Positions 42,014 to 50,894 of a stretch of 64,000 nucleotides of DNA are shown piece after piece. Positions within the stretch are counted from its first letter, which is position 1. Each line of letters starts with the position of its first letter. The notes below the pieces were generated by a model, which was not told where the DNA came from, searched no databases, and saw only the letters and a program-made list of their open reading frames with translations. The position numbers were made by a program, and so were the translations under genes. The stretch spans positions 1 through 64,000 of the forward strand of contig JAXLQL010000023.1 in the NCBI GenBank assembly GCA_046331625.1. The letters are read 5' to 3'. Origin of the DNA: JAXLQL01 sp046331625. GTDB taxonomy: Bacteria > Acidobacteriota > Terriglobia > Bryobacterales > Bryobacteraceae.

Positions 42014-42823
42014 TCACTCCCCTCCTTCGGGCTCGAACTTCAGTTCGTCTCCGATGCGCAGCACCTTGCCGATCTCCGATCCTGGAATGCGCGTGTTCAC
42101 CGTGAACCGGTAGAAGTGATTGAAGCGCGACCGCTGTGCCCACTCCGGCAGTGTCGCTTCGCGCTTCTCCGCGAACGTCTTCTGAAATCCCGCCATCGCA
42201 GCCGCGCTATAAGGGTCGCGCGACGGTACCGCGCAACGCTGGCACGGATTCATCCCCAAGAACAGCACTCCATTCACACGGAATCGCAAGGGCTTGCCAG
42301 CGGCGCCATAGAGGCACTCTTCCCAGAATGCCGGCACACCGTCGAACTCGAGATTCGTGCGGAACCTGCGGCGGACGCCCTCGGCATCCATCTCCGGGAA
42401 CCACTCGCGCACCGCATCGAACGAAGCTCTGCTCACGATCGTGGGGCCACTGGCTTCCTTGTCGTCAGGGAAGCCGCCCGATGGATTGTGTGCGATCTCC
42501 ACCGGCTCAGCCACTATGTCTGAGAGCCACTCGGCCAGTGCGTCGAGTTGCGTCACCAGCGATGCTTCCGGACCGCGTTCGAACCGCACGCGCTTGGCGG
42601 CAAGGTCGAACTCGCAACGCAGCTTCTGCAGCGCCGCATTGCGCTTGGCGTTGATGAACTTGCCCGTGGAATCGAAAATCGCCCAGGCACGGTCATGCTC
42701 CAGTCCGCCGCCGGCAGTGACGCGAGCCGAGGGAACAATGACAGGATCGAGCGATTTGATGGGGTAGATGCGGATCTCGCGCAGAACGGGATTCATTCGA
42801 GGTTGTTTCAAACATTCTCGCAC
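42014..42823 (-). CDS. MOSC domain protein
   Basis: A 269-residue protein. The N-terminal beta-barrel domain (LREIRIYPIKSLDPV, GLEHDRAWAIFD) is followed by the MOSC domain with FLGMNPCQRCAVPSRDP, whose Cys is the predicted sulfur carrier as in the MOCS3/YcbX/mARC group. Such proteins handle molybdenum cofactor sulfur or reduce N-hydroxylated compounds. No ferredoxin domain is fused. ATG 42823 is preferred over the inner ATG 42796 because GAGG lies at correct distance upstream. First gene of the run toward the aldolase. Confidence 0.87.
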   Translation of the reverse strand: MRECLKQPRMNPVLREIRIYPIKSLDPVIVPSARVTAGGGLEHDRAWAIFDSTGKFINAKRNAALQKLRCEFDLAAKRVRFERGPEASLVTQLDALAEWLSDIVAEPVEIAHNPSGGFPDDKEASGPTIVSRASFDAVREWFPEMDAEGVRRRFRTNLEFDGVPAFWEECLYGAAGKPLRFRVNGVLFLGMNPCQRCAVPSRDPYSAAAMAGFQKTFAEKREATLPEWAQRSRFNHFYRFTVNTRIPGSEIGKVLRIGDELKFEPEGGE

Positions 42824-42856
42824 CTCGAGCGCTCGCCGAATTTCGAACGCGCCGAA

Positions 42857-44365
42857 CTACTGTCCGCAGGCCCCTTCCAACAATCCGTAAACCTCGATCG
42901 AACCCGTGAAGTTCGACACGTAGACGCGGCCATTGGCGATCGTCGGCGTCGAGAACTTCGCCGCGATCCCCAGATGATCTTCCTGATCGTTCAACGCGCT
43001 CGACCACAACTCGCGACTCAGATCCCCGGCATCGTAGGCATGCAGCACGTCGTCTTGCGAAGACATCCAGAGAATCGCCGTACCCGGAACAGCGCCATTC
43101 GCGGTAACGGCCATGCCCTGATACGAAATCCCATCCACCGGCTCACTCATCGAAACGGGCTTCTTGTCCGCTCCGTCTCCGGTCAGCCGGTACGCCATCA
43201 CGGGCGCGTCAGAGCCGCGTACGTACAACAGCGAATCGGCGCCGCGCGGCCAAAGCGCCATTGAGAACATCCCGAACCCGGTGGCCAGGAACGTCTGGCC
43301 GATCGGCTCGTCTTCGCGGTCGAGCCCATACATTGCGTTTGCCGAGACCACGTGCAGCAGGCCCGCCTTGCCTCCGGTCACGATCAGATCGGTGCCGGGC
43401 ACCAGTATTGCGCCAGAGGATCCAAGATCGAAATCGGTGTCGTTGAGGAACTCCCAATCGGCTGGAGTGAAGCTCGACTCGACGGTAAGATCATCGGCAC
43501 GTAGCCGCAGGATCGAGTTGCCGAAGTTCGTTTGGCCGTCGTAGTCGCCGTTGGCTGTCACCACGACGATGTTTCCAGCCGCATCCACGGCCGGAGCGCG
43601 CCCGCCCTGCCACAGCGCCGACGCTCCGCCATCGGGACTCGCGTTGAACACCTTCTTCACCCGCCGCACATTCGCGGCATCGACGGCAATCAGCCAGCCG
43701 TGGTAGTCACCGGTATCGGAGTGCGATCCGAATCCCACGTAAACGTTGCCATTCGCCAGGGCCAAGCCGGGGCGCTGCAGATGATCGAATGCGCGAAACG
43801 GCAAGCGCCCATTCACCGAATCGGGCGCGATGCCGTCCACCTCCGCGGAGATCGTCGAAGGGCTTCCGTTCTTGTTCGCTGCCGTTACCAAATCGAGCGC
43901 GTAGAGCCGGTAAGAGAAGGCGCCAGACTGGTATTGGTTGGAAACCAGGTAGATGGCGTTCGACTCGACATCGATCACCGGCGTCGAGAGAATACCGATC
44001 TCAGGCTCGATATCGAAGAAGTCATACAGGTATGACGGCACAGCCGGGCCGAGATTGATTTGCCACAGAATGTCACCCGTCTCGGCGTCGAACGCATAGA
44101 CGGTATTGTGCATCGTAGCCACGAAAAGCACGTTGCGGGTGCCGTGGCTTCCCATTGTCAGCCCGCTCACGTAGAGCGGTTGGGCGTACACTTGGCCATC
44201 CACGGGAATCGAGAGAACCTTGCCGAACGTGCCGGGCCTTACGTTCGAGTGATTCAGGAACTTTTCATTCAGATTCGAGTTTGTGCGGGCTTGGTCATAG
44301 TTGGCAGTTACGACTTGAATGTCGCTTGGGCACAATGCCAGCGAGACGAATAAAGGAAAGACCAT
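42857..44365 (-). CDS. Exported PQQ-like beta-propeller protein
   Basis: A 502-residue protein with a short hydrophobic leader (MVFPLFVSLALCPSD). Repeated blade motifs are seen: NVLFVATMHNTVYAFDAETGDILWQ, NAIYLVSNQ, GNVYVGFGSH, AGNIVVVTANGDYDG, and ARVYVSNFTGSIEVYG-like ends. This is the PQQ repeat family that includes quinoprotein dehydrogenases and BamB. The catalytic disulfide of alcohol dehydrogenases is absent, so a structural or binding role is more likely. The gene is alone, divergent from the aminotransferase with 163 bases between, which hold the promoters. Confidence 0.8.
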   Translation of the reverse strand: MVFPLFVSLALCPSDIQVVTANYDQARTNSNLNEKFLNHSNVRPGTFGKVLSIPVDGQVYAQPLYVSGLTMGSHGTRNVLFVATMHNTVYAFDAETGDILWQINLGPAVPSYLYDFFDIEPEIGILSTPVIDVESNAIYLVSNQYQSGAFSYRLYALDLVTAANKNGSPSTISAEVDGIAPDSVNGRLPFRAFDHLQRPGLALANGNVYVGFGSHSDTGDYHGWLIAVDAANVRRVKKVFNASPDGGASALWQGGRAPAVDAAGNIVVVTANGDYDGQTNFGNSILRLRADDLTVESSFTPADWEFLNDTDFDLGSSGAILVPGTDLIVTGGKAGLLHVVSANAMYGLDREDEPIGQTFLATGFGMFSMALWPRGADSLLYVRGSDAPVMAYRLTGDGADKKPVSMSEPVDGISYQGMAVTANGAVPGTAILWMSSQDDVLHAYDAGDLSRELWSSALNDQEDHLGIAAKFSTPTIANGRVYVSNFTGSIEVYGLLEGACGQ

Positions 44366-44528
44366 CTTCTGTCTCCTGGGCGAGCAGGTTTCGTTTGACG
44401 CGGGCGCTACGGGGCGGGACGCCTGATTCGTTTTTCTTTCATTTTACCGGATTGCCACACTCAGGACAAGACATTTCTCGAAGGCTGGGCGCTTCCCACC
44501 GCGGCCCCGGGAGTGGGAGAATGATCGC

Positions 44529-45647
44529 ATGCAGCGATTCTCGAGACGTCAACTCCCCGCAAGGCTCGCCGCCGCAGGCGCCACCGTTCCCTTTCTGACG
44601 GAAGCAGCCTGGGCTCAGCGCGCCGCAGTGCAGGGCGTGATTCCACCGGACACCGTTTGGCTCAATGCCAACGAGAATCCCGAAGGCCCCATCAAGCCCG
44701 CAATCGAAGCGATGACGCAGGTGTTGCCGCAGTCGGGCCGCTACCACTATCAGGAGTATCAGGAGTTCTACGCGCGCGTCGCCGACAGCGAAGGCATGGA
44801 CAAGAGCGAACTGCTCATCGGCTCCGGATCGAGCGAAGTGCTGCAAGCCGCGATCCACGCGTTCACGAGTCCTACGCGCCCGCTCATTCAGCCCGCGCCG
44901 ACGTATGAGTCCCCGGCAGCAGTCGCGGAAGCACTCGGGCGCAAAGTGATCCGCGTGCCGCTGAAGCCAGACTATTCCGCGGACGTCAAGAAGATCGCCG
45001 AAGCCGCGGACGCTTCCGGCGGCGGACTCATCTACCTCTGCAATCCGAACAACCCGACCTCGGCCATCACGCCGAAAGGCGAGATCGCCTGGCTCGTCGC
45101 GAACCTGCCCAAGAACACGATCCTGATGATGGACGAAGCCTACATCCACTTCTCGGAGTCGCCCGAGATGGAGAGCGCTTTCAAGTACATCAAGCAGGGC
45201 AAAGATGTGATCGTGACGCGCTCGTACTCGAAGATCTACGGCATGGCCGGTTTGCGCGCCGGCGCTGCCTATGGCCGGCCGGACCTGATGCAGAAGATGG
45301 AGCCGTTCCGCAACAACGTCATCTCCATCGTGGCCGTGCGCGCGCTGCTCGCATCCGTGGGTGAGAAGCAGATCATTGCCGGCCGCAGGGTCCGCTACAA
45401 CGGAATTCGCAACAGCCTGTGCGCGTGGCTGAAGGAGAAGGGCGTCGGCTACATCGAGCCCAACGCCAACTTCGTAATGATCGACGTGGGCCGTGACGTG
45501 CGCCAGATGATTCCGAAGCTGGTAGCCAAGGGTGTGGCGCCGGGCCGCCCCTTCCCTCCCCTCGATCGTATGCTGCGCGTGTCCATCGGTACCGCCGCCG
45601 ACATGGAAAAGTTCCGCCGCGTGTTCTGGGAAGTGTACTCGTCATGA
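44529..45647 (+). CDS. Tat-exported class I/II aminotransferase (histidinol-phosphate aminotransferase-like)
   Basis: A 372-residue PLP enzyme with a Tat-type leader, FSRRQLPARLAAAGATVPF, ending near AAWAQ. The fold-type I core is intact: WLNANENPEG, LIGSGSSEVLQ, CNPNNPTSAI, D202 in MMDEAYIHF and the Schiff-base K235 in RSYSKIYGMAG. Cytoplasmic HisC lacks a leader, so this one is probably secreted with its cofactor already bound. A family of such 'twin-arginine' aminotransferases is known in Acidobacteria and relatives, but the substrate is not. It overlaps the next start by ATGA. Confidence 0.83.
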   Translation: MQRFSRRQLPARLAAAGATVPFLTEAAWAQRAAVQGVIPPDTVWLNANENPEGPIKPAIEAMTQVLPQSGRYHYQEYQEFYARVADSEGMDKSELLIGSGSSEVLQAAIHAFTSPTRPLIQPAPTYESPAAVAEALGRKVIRVPLKPDYSADVKKIAEAADASGGGLIYLCNPNNPTSAITPKGEIAWLVANLPKNTILMMDEAYIHFSESPEMESAFKYIKQGKDVIVTRSYSKIYGMAGLRAGAAYGRPDLMQKMEPFRNNVISIVAVRALLASVGEKQIIAGRRVRYNGIRNSLCAWLKEKGVGYIEPNANFVMIDVGRDVRQMIPKLVAKGVAPGRPFPPLDRMLRVSIGTAADMEKFRRVFWEVYSS

Positions 45648-46765
45648 TGAATCGCCGAACTCTACTCGGGCTCTTGCCCCTCTTGCCACAGGCCGCTCGC
45701 GCCGGCGGCCCCACGCCGCTCTTCGATGGCTCAACGCTGCGTGGATGGTCCATCCAAGACGGACCCGATTCCGCCTTCTTCGTGCGTGATGGCGCCATCA
45801 TGGGCAGCGTCACGGCCGGATATCCGGCGTGGCTACGCTCCGATCGCCAATTCGAGAACTTCGACCTCGAGTTCGAATATTTCCTGCAGGGCTGGATGGA
45901 CGGCGGCGTCTACTTCCACGCGCCCGAGCACGGCACGCGCTCGCGCTGCGGATTCAAGGTGAGCCTCTTCCATCAACTCGACAAGGAACCGCGAACCAAC
46001 TCGGCGGGCGCCATCTTTCCGGTAATCGCGCCGCGGTTGGTGAACGTCAAGTCCAAGGGCGAGTGGAACTCGATGCGGATCCGGATGGATTGGCCGAAGC
46101 TCCAGGTGTGGTCGAACGGCGAGGTGACGCACGATCTGGACGTGACCAAAGCGCCGGAGCTGCGCCATCGCCTCCGCAGTGGCTATCTCGGCTTCGAGAC
46201 GCTCACGTATCCGCTGCGCTTCCGCAACATCCGCATTCAGGAATTGCCTTCCACCGACAAGTTCGAGGCGCTCTATGAGCAGCCCGGCGATCTCGCGAAG
46301 TGGCATGTCACGGAAGCCAACGAGCGCTCGCCCGCGAAATTCGACACGCTGGGACAGGTGCTGCGAGGCGACGGACTCGGCAATCTCACCACCAACGAGA
46401 AATTCCGCGACTTCGAACTCGAGCTCTACATCCGCGGCGTCGACCATCACAACGGAGGCGTGCTGTTCCGCTCGCAGGGCGGCCGCGAGCGTTATGAGAT
46501 CCAGCTTCACGATGTCGAGGAAGCGCACTATCCCACCGGGTCGCTGTACTTCTTCAAGCGAGCCAAATACGTGCGCGTGCCCGCGGAGAAGTGGTATCTG
46601 CTGCAGTTGGTGGTGAAGGACAAAACCTGTCTGGTGCGCGTGGACGGCGAGACAGTGCTCGAGTACGATCAACTCGAGAACCTGACGGCCGGATCGATCG
46701 AGCTACAAGCGCATCAGGTGGGTAAGTGGATCGAGTACAAGCACATTCGCTTGCGCCGATTGTAG
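45644..46765 (+). CDS. Exported protein with two DUF1080 (3-keto-glucoside hydrolase-type) domains
   Basis: A 373-residue protein with a Tat-like leader MNRRTLLGLLPLLPQAARA. Two concanavalin-like beta-sandwich halves are visible: LFDGSTLRGWSIQDG to IRIQELPS (about 22-208), and a second from LYEQPGDLAKWHV to the end, each with the DLEFEYF and DFELELYI type strand and GGVLF/GGVYF motif. DUF1080 proteins include 3-keto-disaccharide hydrolases. It is coupled to the aminotransferase gene by a 4-base overlap. A joint pathway is not known. Confidence 0.85.
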   Translation: MMNRRTLLGLLPLLPQAARAGGPTPLFDGSTLRGWSIQDGPDSAFFVRDGAIMGSVTAGYPAWLRSDRQFENFDLEFEYFLQGWMDGGVYFHAPEHGTRSRCGFKVSLFHQLDKEPRTNSAGAIFPVIAPRLVNVKSKGEWNSMRIRMDWPKLQVWSNGEVTHDLDVTKAPELRHRLRSGYLGFETLTYPLRFRNIRIQELPSTDKFEALYEQPGDLAKWHVTEANERSPAKFDTLGQVLRGDGLGNLTTNEKFRDFELELYIRGVDHHNGGVLFRSQGGRERYEIQLHDVEEAHYPTGSLYFFKRAKYVRVPAEKWYLLQLVVKDKTCLVRVDGETVLEYDQLENLTAGSIELQAHQVGKWIEYKHIRLRRL

Positions 46766-46791
46766 TCCAGTAGCGTACCGCCCGCTTTTCG

Positions 46792-47532
46792 TTAGACAGT
46801 CGCCAGCGCAAACCGTCGCGCGAACTCGAGATCCTCTGGCGTGTTCACGCCCCTGGCCTCGGCCGCATCCTCGATCACGAACGTCCGCGTGCGCCACCCG
46901 GCCCGCGCCAGATGCACCAGAAACGGCAGAAAGTTCACCTCCGCCGTCTTCGACCCCAAATCACAACTGCTCAGATATGTTTTCCACTCGCCGGTCAGCC
47001 CAGTGGTCGACAATGCGAACAGCCCCACGTCGCTCCAGCCCCGAGCGTCCGTCTGGTCCCCTTCCCGAGTCTGCCGGATCCGGTCCAGCCGCCCCTCGGC
47101 GCCGAAATCGTACTGCACATACGGCCGCTCGAGTTCCACCAGCGGAAACGCCACTCCGCGCTTGCCCGCCGAAGCCTGCCGCTCGAGGCACTCCGAGATC
47201 GTGCGCACCGACAGGTTCACCTGGTCACCCCACACCACAAGGATCCGGTCAAACCGCGACCACACCATCTCGCCCGTGAAAACGGCGTCCCCCATCCCGC
47301 GAGGCTCATCCTGCACCACCACCGAAACGCCCGCTGGCAGCCGCATCGGATCGAACCAGCGCGAGCCATCCGGCGAAAGCACCAGTTGCACATGATCCAC
47401 CAGTGGCCGGAGCTTCTCATGCAGAATGCTCCAGACGGTATGCGGCCCGTCGATCGGCGCCAGAATCTTCGGACGGTCCAGCCCGAGCCGTGAGCCTTTG
47501 CCCGCCGCGGGAATGACCGCGCAGGTTCTCAC
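46792..47532 (-). CDS. Nucleotidyltransferase, sugar-phosphate or related (MobA/GlmU-N type)
   Basis: A 246-residue Rossmann-like protein. The NTP loop is VIPAAGKGSRLGLDRPKILAPI with the GxGxRxG pattern and the Lys. VVWGDQVNL replaces the usual metal-binding GD, and NFLPFLVHLAR lies near the end. It probably activates a phosphorylated sugar or small acid with CTP, GTP or UTP. The gene is the last in the operon and overlaps the HAD gene by ATGA. Together with the YvcK/CofD-like protein it resembles a CofC-CofD-type pair; this is inference. Confidence 0.85.
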   Translation of the reverse strand: MRTCAVIPAAGKGSRLGLDRPKILAPIDGPHTVWSILHEKLRPLVDHVQLVLSPDGSRWFDPMRLPAGVSVVVQDEPRGMGDAVFTGEMVWSRFDRILVVWGDQVNLSVRTISECLERQASAGKRGVAFPLVELERPYVQYDFGAEGRLDRIRQTREGDQTDARGWSDVGLFALSTTGLTGEWKTYLSSCDLGSKTAEVNFLPFLVHLARAGWRTRTFVIEDAAEARGVNTPEDLEFARRFALATV

Positions 47533-48155
47533 AGCAGCATCCTGCGTAGCGCTGCCAAATCGGCGGCAGAGATCTCCGCCGACGCGCCCAAAACTGGATT
47601 GTTCACCACAATCACATCGATCTCAGCGGCCTTGCACGCGGCCACTCCCGACGCTGCGTCTTCCACCGCGACACAGCCTGCGCGATCGAGCCGGAAGCGG
47701 TTGAGCGCAGCCAAGTACAGGTCTGGCGCTGGTTTCGCATGAGGCACGTCTTCGCACGTCACGACGCCGTGGAAGTAGCCGCGAAGCCCGGATGCCTTCA
47801 AAGCCGCCGTCACGGATTCCTTGCTGCCGCTCGACACTACGTAGAGCCTTCGGCCTGCCGAGGAAAGATCCTCGAGCAACTCGAGCGCGCCTGGAAACGT
47901 GCGCAGCCGGCCTTCTTCCACTAGCTCGCGATAGCGAGTTCGCTTGGCCGAAGCCAACCGCGCCAGCCGCTCGGCATCGCTCGCGCCGAGCAACGCGAAA
48001 GCTTCCTGCGTTGCCAAGCCGCGCACGCGCTCATAGTCGAACTCGGCCAGCGCCTGTGGCCACAGAGGCTCGAGCGCTTCGCGGAAGGCCCGCGCATGAA
48101 GACCCGCCGAGTCCACCAAAGTTCCGTCTAAATCGAAGAGAACGTCTGTTTTCAT
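47529..48155 (-). CDS. HAD-like phosphatase, beta-phosphoglucomutase/GPH type
   Basis: A 208-residue protein with all HAD motifs: FDLDGTLVDSAGLHARAF (motif I, both Asp present), VVSSGSKESV (motif II), a Lys in DVPHAKPAPDLYL, and AVEDAASGVAACKAAEI (motif IV). The cap is helical (subfamily IA). It could be a sugar phosphatase or phosphomutase. Both ends overlap neighbouring genes by four bases, so it is translated together with the YvcK-like and nucleotidyltransferase genes. Confidence 0.9.
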   Translation of the reverse strand: MKTDVLFDLDGTLVDSAGLHARAFREALEPLWPQALAEFDYERVRGLATQEAFALLGASDAERLARLASAKRTRYRELVEEGRLRTFPGALELLEDLSSAGRRLYVVSSGSKESVTAALKASGLRGYFHGVVTCEDVPHAKPAPDLYLAALNRFRLDRAGCVAVEDAASGVAACKAAEIDVIVVNNPVLGASAEISAADLAALRRMLL

Positions 48156-50161
48156 CGCAATATCCCTAACAGTCCACGCAAGCCGCGCCGGATGCGCCAG
48201 CCCGGCTTGGTGAAACCCGCGAACGTCCGATAGTGCACCGGCACTTCGGCAATCTCCACACCGGCGTCCAAGAGCAACCTCGTCACCTCAGCCGCCGAGC
48301 GTGGTTTCTGCTGCTCGAGTTCCAAGCGGAACCGCTCATTCAACCGGCTCCGCTTGTAGACGCGGAATCCGGTGAGCGGATCGGAAAGCACCACGCGAAA
48401 TCGCATCCCGTAGGCGAGCGACACCACGAAAGCTCCTAGCCAACTCGCCGCCCGCAACACGCGGCTCTCACCATAAGCCGACTGCAACGACCCGAGAAAC
48501 TGCCGCCGGCTCTGCGTGCGCGATCCATGCACCACGCCGAACAACCCGGCCTGGAAAACCTCTCGCGCCAGGAACGCATCGCGCATGCGATACTCACCAT
48601 CGCCCGTCAGCGTCACCAGGTACGCGCTGGTACCCTTGGAAAGCCAGTCCGTCAGCGCATCCACTTCCGAGTAACCCTCGGGAGAATCCGCGGCCTCCAC
48701 TTGCAAGTGCTCGGGCAACGCCTGACTCGGCTTCTCGTTCAGCCGATTGACGCGCAGCCGCACCGAAGAGAAAGCCCTCGTCCAAGGAAGCTCGAAGAAC
48801 TCCTGCAGCAGATTCCCCGTCGCCTGCGAGCGTTCGAGCAGATCCACGTAGACATCGAGCGACTCGGCCGCGGCCGGCTGCGACTCGCGCAGGGCGAAGA
48901 TCTCGCGCACCACCGAGTACCCGCTGTGCACGCTCGGCTTCACCGGATTCTCGAACTCGCCCCGCACGATCGACACGCCCTTGTAGGTGCCGCGTTCGGG
49001 ATCCGACTCGTCGAGCTTGATGCCCTTGGCGCGCCCCAGGCTCGGCCCGTTGTAGAGTACGTGCGTGATCAGCCGCGACTGGTTTACTTCGTCGCTCATC
49101 ATCTCGAAGGCTTTGTCGAGCAGCCTGGTCACCGAGAGTGACTGGATGTCGAAATCGCGATCCAGATTCGCCACGAACACCTTCGGGGCGTGCGCATTGC
49201 CGCGCAGTGCTTCGGTGATGCCCTCGGTGCGATAGCTCGGGAACAGGGACGAGAACTGCGTCCCAGGGCCGTAGACGATTACGTCCGCCTCAGCGATGGC
49301 CGCAGCCGCCTCCTCGGAGAGCCGCACTGGCGACTCCCACTCGCGCAGCAGTTTCCGCTTGGCCTCCACTTCGAGCTTCTCGAGTTGTCCTTTGCGTACC
49401 GAGGTCAGCGGCTCCTCGAGAAAGAAGATGTCGAGAATTGGCGAGTCACTCTGCGGCCCCACGATCTCGGCTTCGCGCGTCAGCAGTTCGCCGTTTTCCT
49501 TGAGCGCGGTCAACGTGCGCGCTTCGCCCCGGGTGACGTTCACCACGTCCGCCTGCACACCGCACAGCCGTGCCAGCGCGTCCACGGAAGAGTTGAAGTC
49601 GCCATTGGCGGTCAGATAGGCTCCGGCGAAGACCAGGTTTCCGAGCGAGCAATCCCCGAACGGAAACGGCTCTGGCTGCCGCGACTGGTAGTCGAAGAAT
49701 CGCGAGAGGTAATCCAACACGCGCTGCCGCAGCCGGGGTCCGAGCGCCGCGAACAACTCGTCGAGGACTCCGGGCAGCGGCTCTTCCCGCCGCTCGCACA
49801 CGTACCTTCGTAGGGTGTCCGCGTCTTTGGCGGAGAAGCCGCTCGGCAAGCGGTATTCGAGCAGCCGCTGCAAGGCGTACTGCTCGGAGGAGTGCAGGTC
49901 GAGCAGGCTCGACAGGTTCTTGCGGAAGTCCGAAGGCCCGAGCATGTTCGGAATGAAGCGCCGCAACTCGCCTGTGGACAGCCCGTCATCGTATGCGTTG
50001 ACCAGCAGTGACAGCTTGACTTGAGGCCAGCGGACCAGCTCGCGGATGATCGTGTTCGATCCCCTCCCGCCGCAAAACAGGGCCACGCGTACCGCCGGTG
50101 ACGCTTCCCGCGTCTGTTCCGCGCGGCTCGCGCTGCGCGGTTTCGTTTGTACCGCCGTCAT
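48152..50161 (-). CDS. YvcK/CofD-like protein fused to a glycosyltransferase-2-like region
   Basis: 669 residues from ATG 50161, chosen because GGAGG stands at ideal distance; a start six bases upstream is adjacent to the GGAGG and less good. Residues about 25-400 are a CofD/YvcK fold: LFCGGRGS (30-35 core), VNAYDDGLSTGELRRF, a GDCSLGNLVFAGAYLTANGD stretch and DVIVYGPGTQFSSLFPS. The C-terminal part (about 430-669) resembles the later portion of GT2 glycosyltransferases: VTLTGDGEY (520-524) and SDPLTGFRVYKRS (about 593-605). The GT N-terminal nucleotide half looks short or diverged. YvcK proteins affect cell-envelope synthesis and carbon use; CofD builds a phosphodiester. This fusion, between a GT2 gene and a HAD/nucleotidyltransferase pair, suggests a shared glycan or phosphodiester pathway. 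Confidence 0.78.
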   Translation of the reverse strand: MTAVQTKPRSASRAEQTREASPAVRVALFCGGRGSNTIIRELVRWPQVKLSLLVNAYDDGLSTGELRRFIPNMLGPSDFRKNLSSLLDLHSSEQYALQRLLEYRLPSGFSAKDADTLRRYVCERREEPLPGVLDELFAALGPRLRQRVLDYLSRFFDYQSRQPEPFPFGDCSLGNLVFAGAYLTANGDFNSSVDALARLCGVQADVVNVTRGEARTLTALKENGELLTREAEIVGPQSDSPILDIFFLEEPLTSVRKGQLEKLEVEAKRKLLREWESPVRLSEEAAAAIAEADVIVYGPGTQFSSLFPSYRTEGITEALRGNAHAPKVFVANLDRDFDIQSLSVTRLLDKAFEMMSDEVNQSRLITHVLYNGPSLGRAKGIKLDESDPERGTYKGVSIVRGEFENPVKPSVHSGYSVVREIFALRESQPAAAESLDVYVDLLERSQATGNLLQEFFELPWTRAFSSVRLRVNRLNEKPSQALPEHLQVEAADSPEGYSEVDALTDWLSKGTSAYLVTLTGDGEYRMRDAFLAREVFQAGLFGVVHGSRTQSRRQFLGSLQSAYGESRVLRAASWLGAFVVSLAYGMRFRVVLSDPLTGFRVYKRSRLNERFRLELEQQKPRSAAEVTRLLLDAGVEIAEVPVHYRTFAGFTKPGWRIRRGLRGLLGILR

Positions 50162-50894
50162 AGCCATGCCTCCGCAATACCTGTTTCCGAATGAGCGCCT
50201 GCCGCATCGCCAGCCAGGCCACGAACAGGAACCGGTCTCTCGCCGATCGCCACGCGCGCCCGCTCGACACGCCCGCCACGCGCGGCGCATGCTCCACGGG
50301 AGCTTCGGCGATCCCCACGCCCGACTCGATCAGACGCGACGTGATATCGGCCGAGTAGTTGAGCCCGCGCGCATCCAACCGCAGTGACCGCGCCAGCGGA
50401 CCCTCGATCAACTTCAGAGCGCAATTGAAGTCGTCGAAATCAGTGCGATGTGCCAGGTTGCACAACGCGCCGCTCGCCCACGATCCGAACCGCGTGAACA
50501 ACGAGTCTTTCTTGCCGCGCCGGACGCCGATCACCGCGCGCGACCCGCGCCGCTGCGCAACATCCCACAGGCCCACCAGGTTCCGCACCGGATATTGCCC
50601 GTCGGAATCCATCAGCAGCACCCAGTCACCGGTCGTGTTGGCGATCGCCGTGGCCAGCGCCGCCGCCGCGCCCTGATTCACCGTGTGATGCACCGGGCGC
50701 ACCAGCGGATACCTTCCCGCGATGCGCCGCAGAATGTCGCCAGTGGCGTCTTTGCTGCCGTCGTTGCAGACGACGATTTCGAACTCGGCAGCCACGGCCA
50801 GCGGACGGATCCCTTCGATCCACGCCATCACCACGGCTTCGAGGCCAGCCGCCTCGTTGTAGGCAGGCGCGGCAATCGAGAGCTTCTGGATCAT
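49986..50894 (-). CDS. Glycosyltransferase family 2
   Basis: 302 residues from ATG 50894, which overlaps the epimerase stop as ATGA; upstream in-frame starts are less likely. The GT-A fold is clear: IAAPAYNEAAGL, CNDGSKDAT (D45), VLLMDSDGQYP with the D96xD98 metal site, and FDDFNCALKLI. These are features of dolichyl-phosphate- or undecaprenyl-phosphate-sugar synthases without the long membrane part. Residues beyond about 244 come from bases that also encode the start of the YvcK-like gene in another frame, and this tail looks non-native (Arg/Gly/Thr-rich). Confidence 0.87.
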   Translation of the reverse strand: MIQKLSIAAPAYNEAAGLEAVVMAWIEGIRPLAVAAEFEIVVCNDGSKDATGDILRRIAGRYPLVRPVHHTVNQGAAAALATAIANTTGDWVLLMDSDGQYPVRNLVGLWDVAQRRGSRAVIGVRRGKKDSLFTRFGSWASGALCNLAHRTDFDDFNCALKLIEGPLARSLRLDARGLNYSADITSRLIESGVGIAEAPVEHAPRVAGVSSGRAWRSARDRFLFVAWLAMRQALIRKQVLRRHGYDGGTNETAQREPRGTDAGSVTGGTRGPVLRREGIEHDHPRAGPLASSQAVTAGQRIR

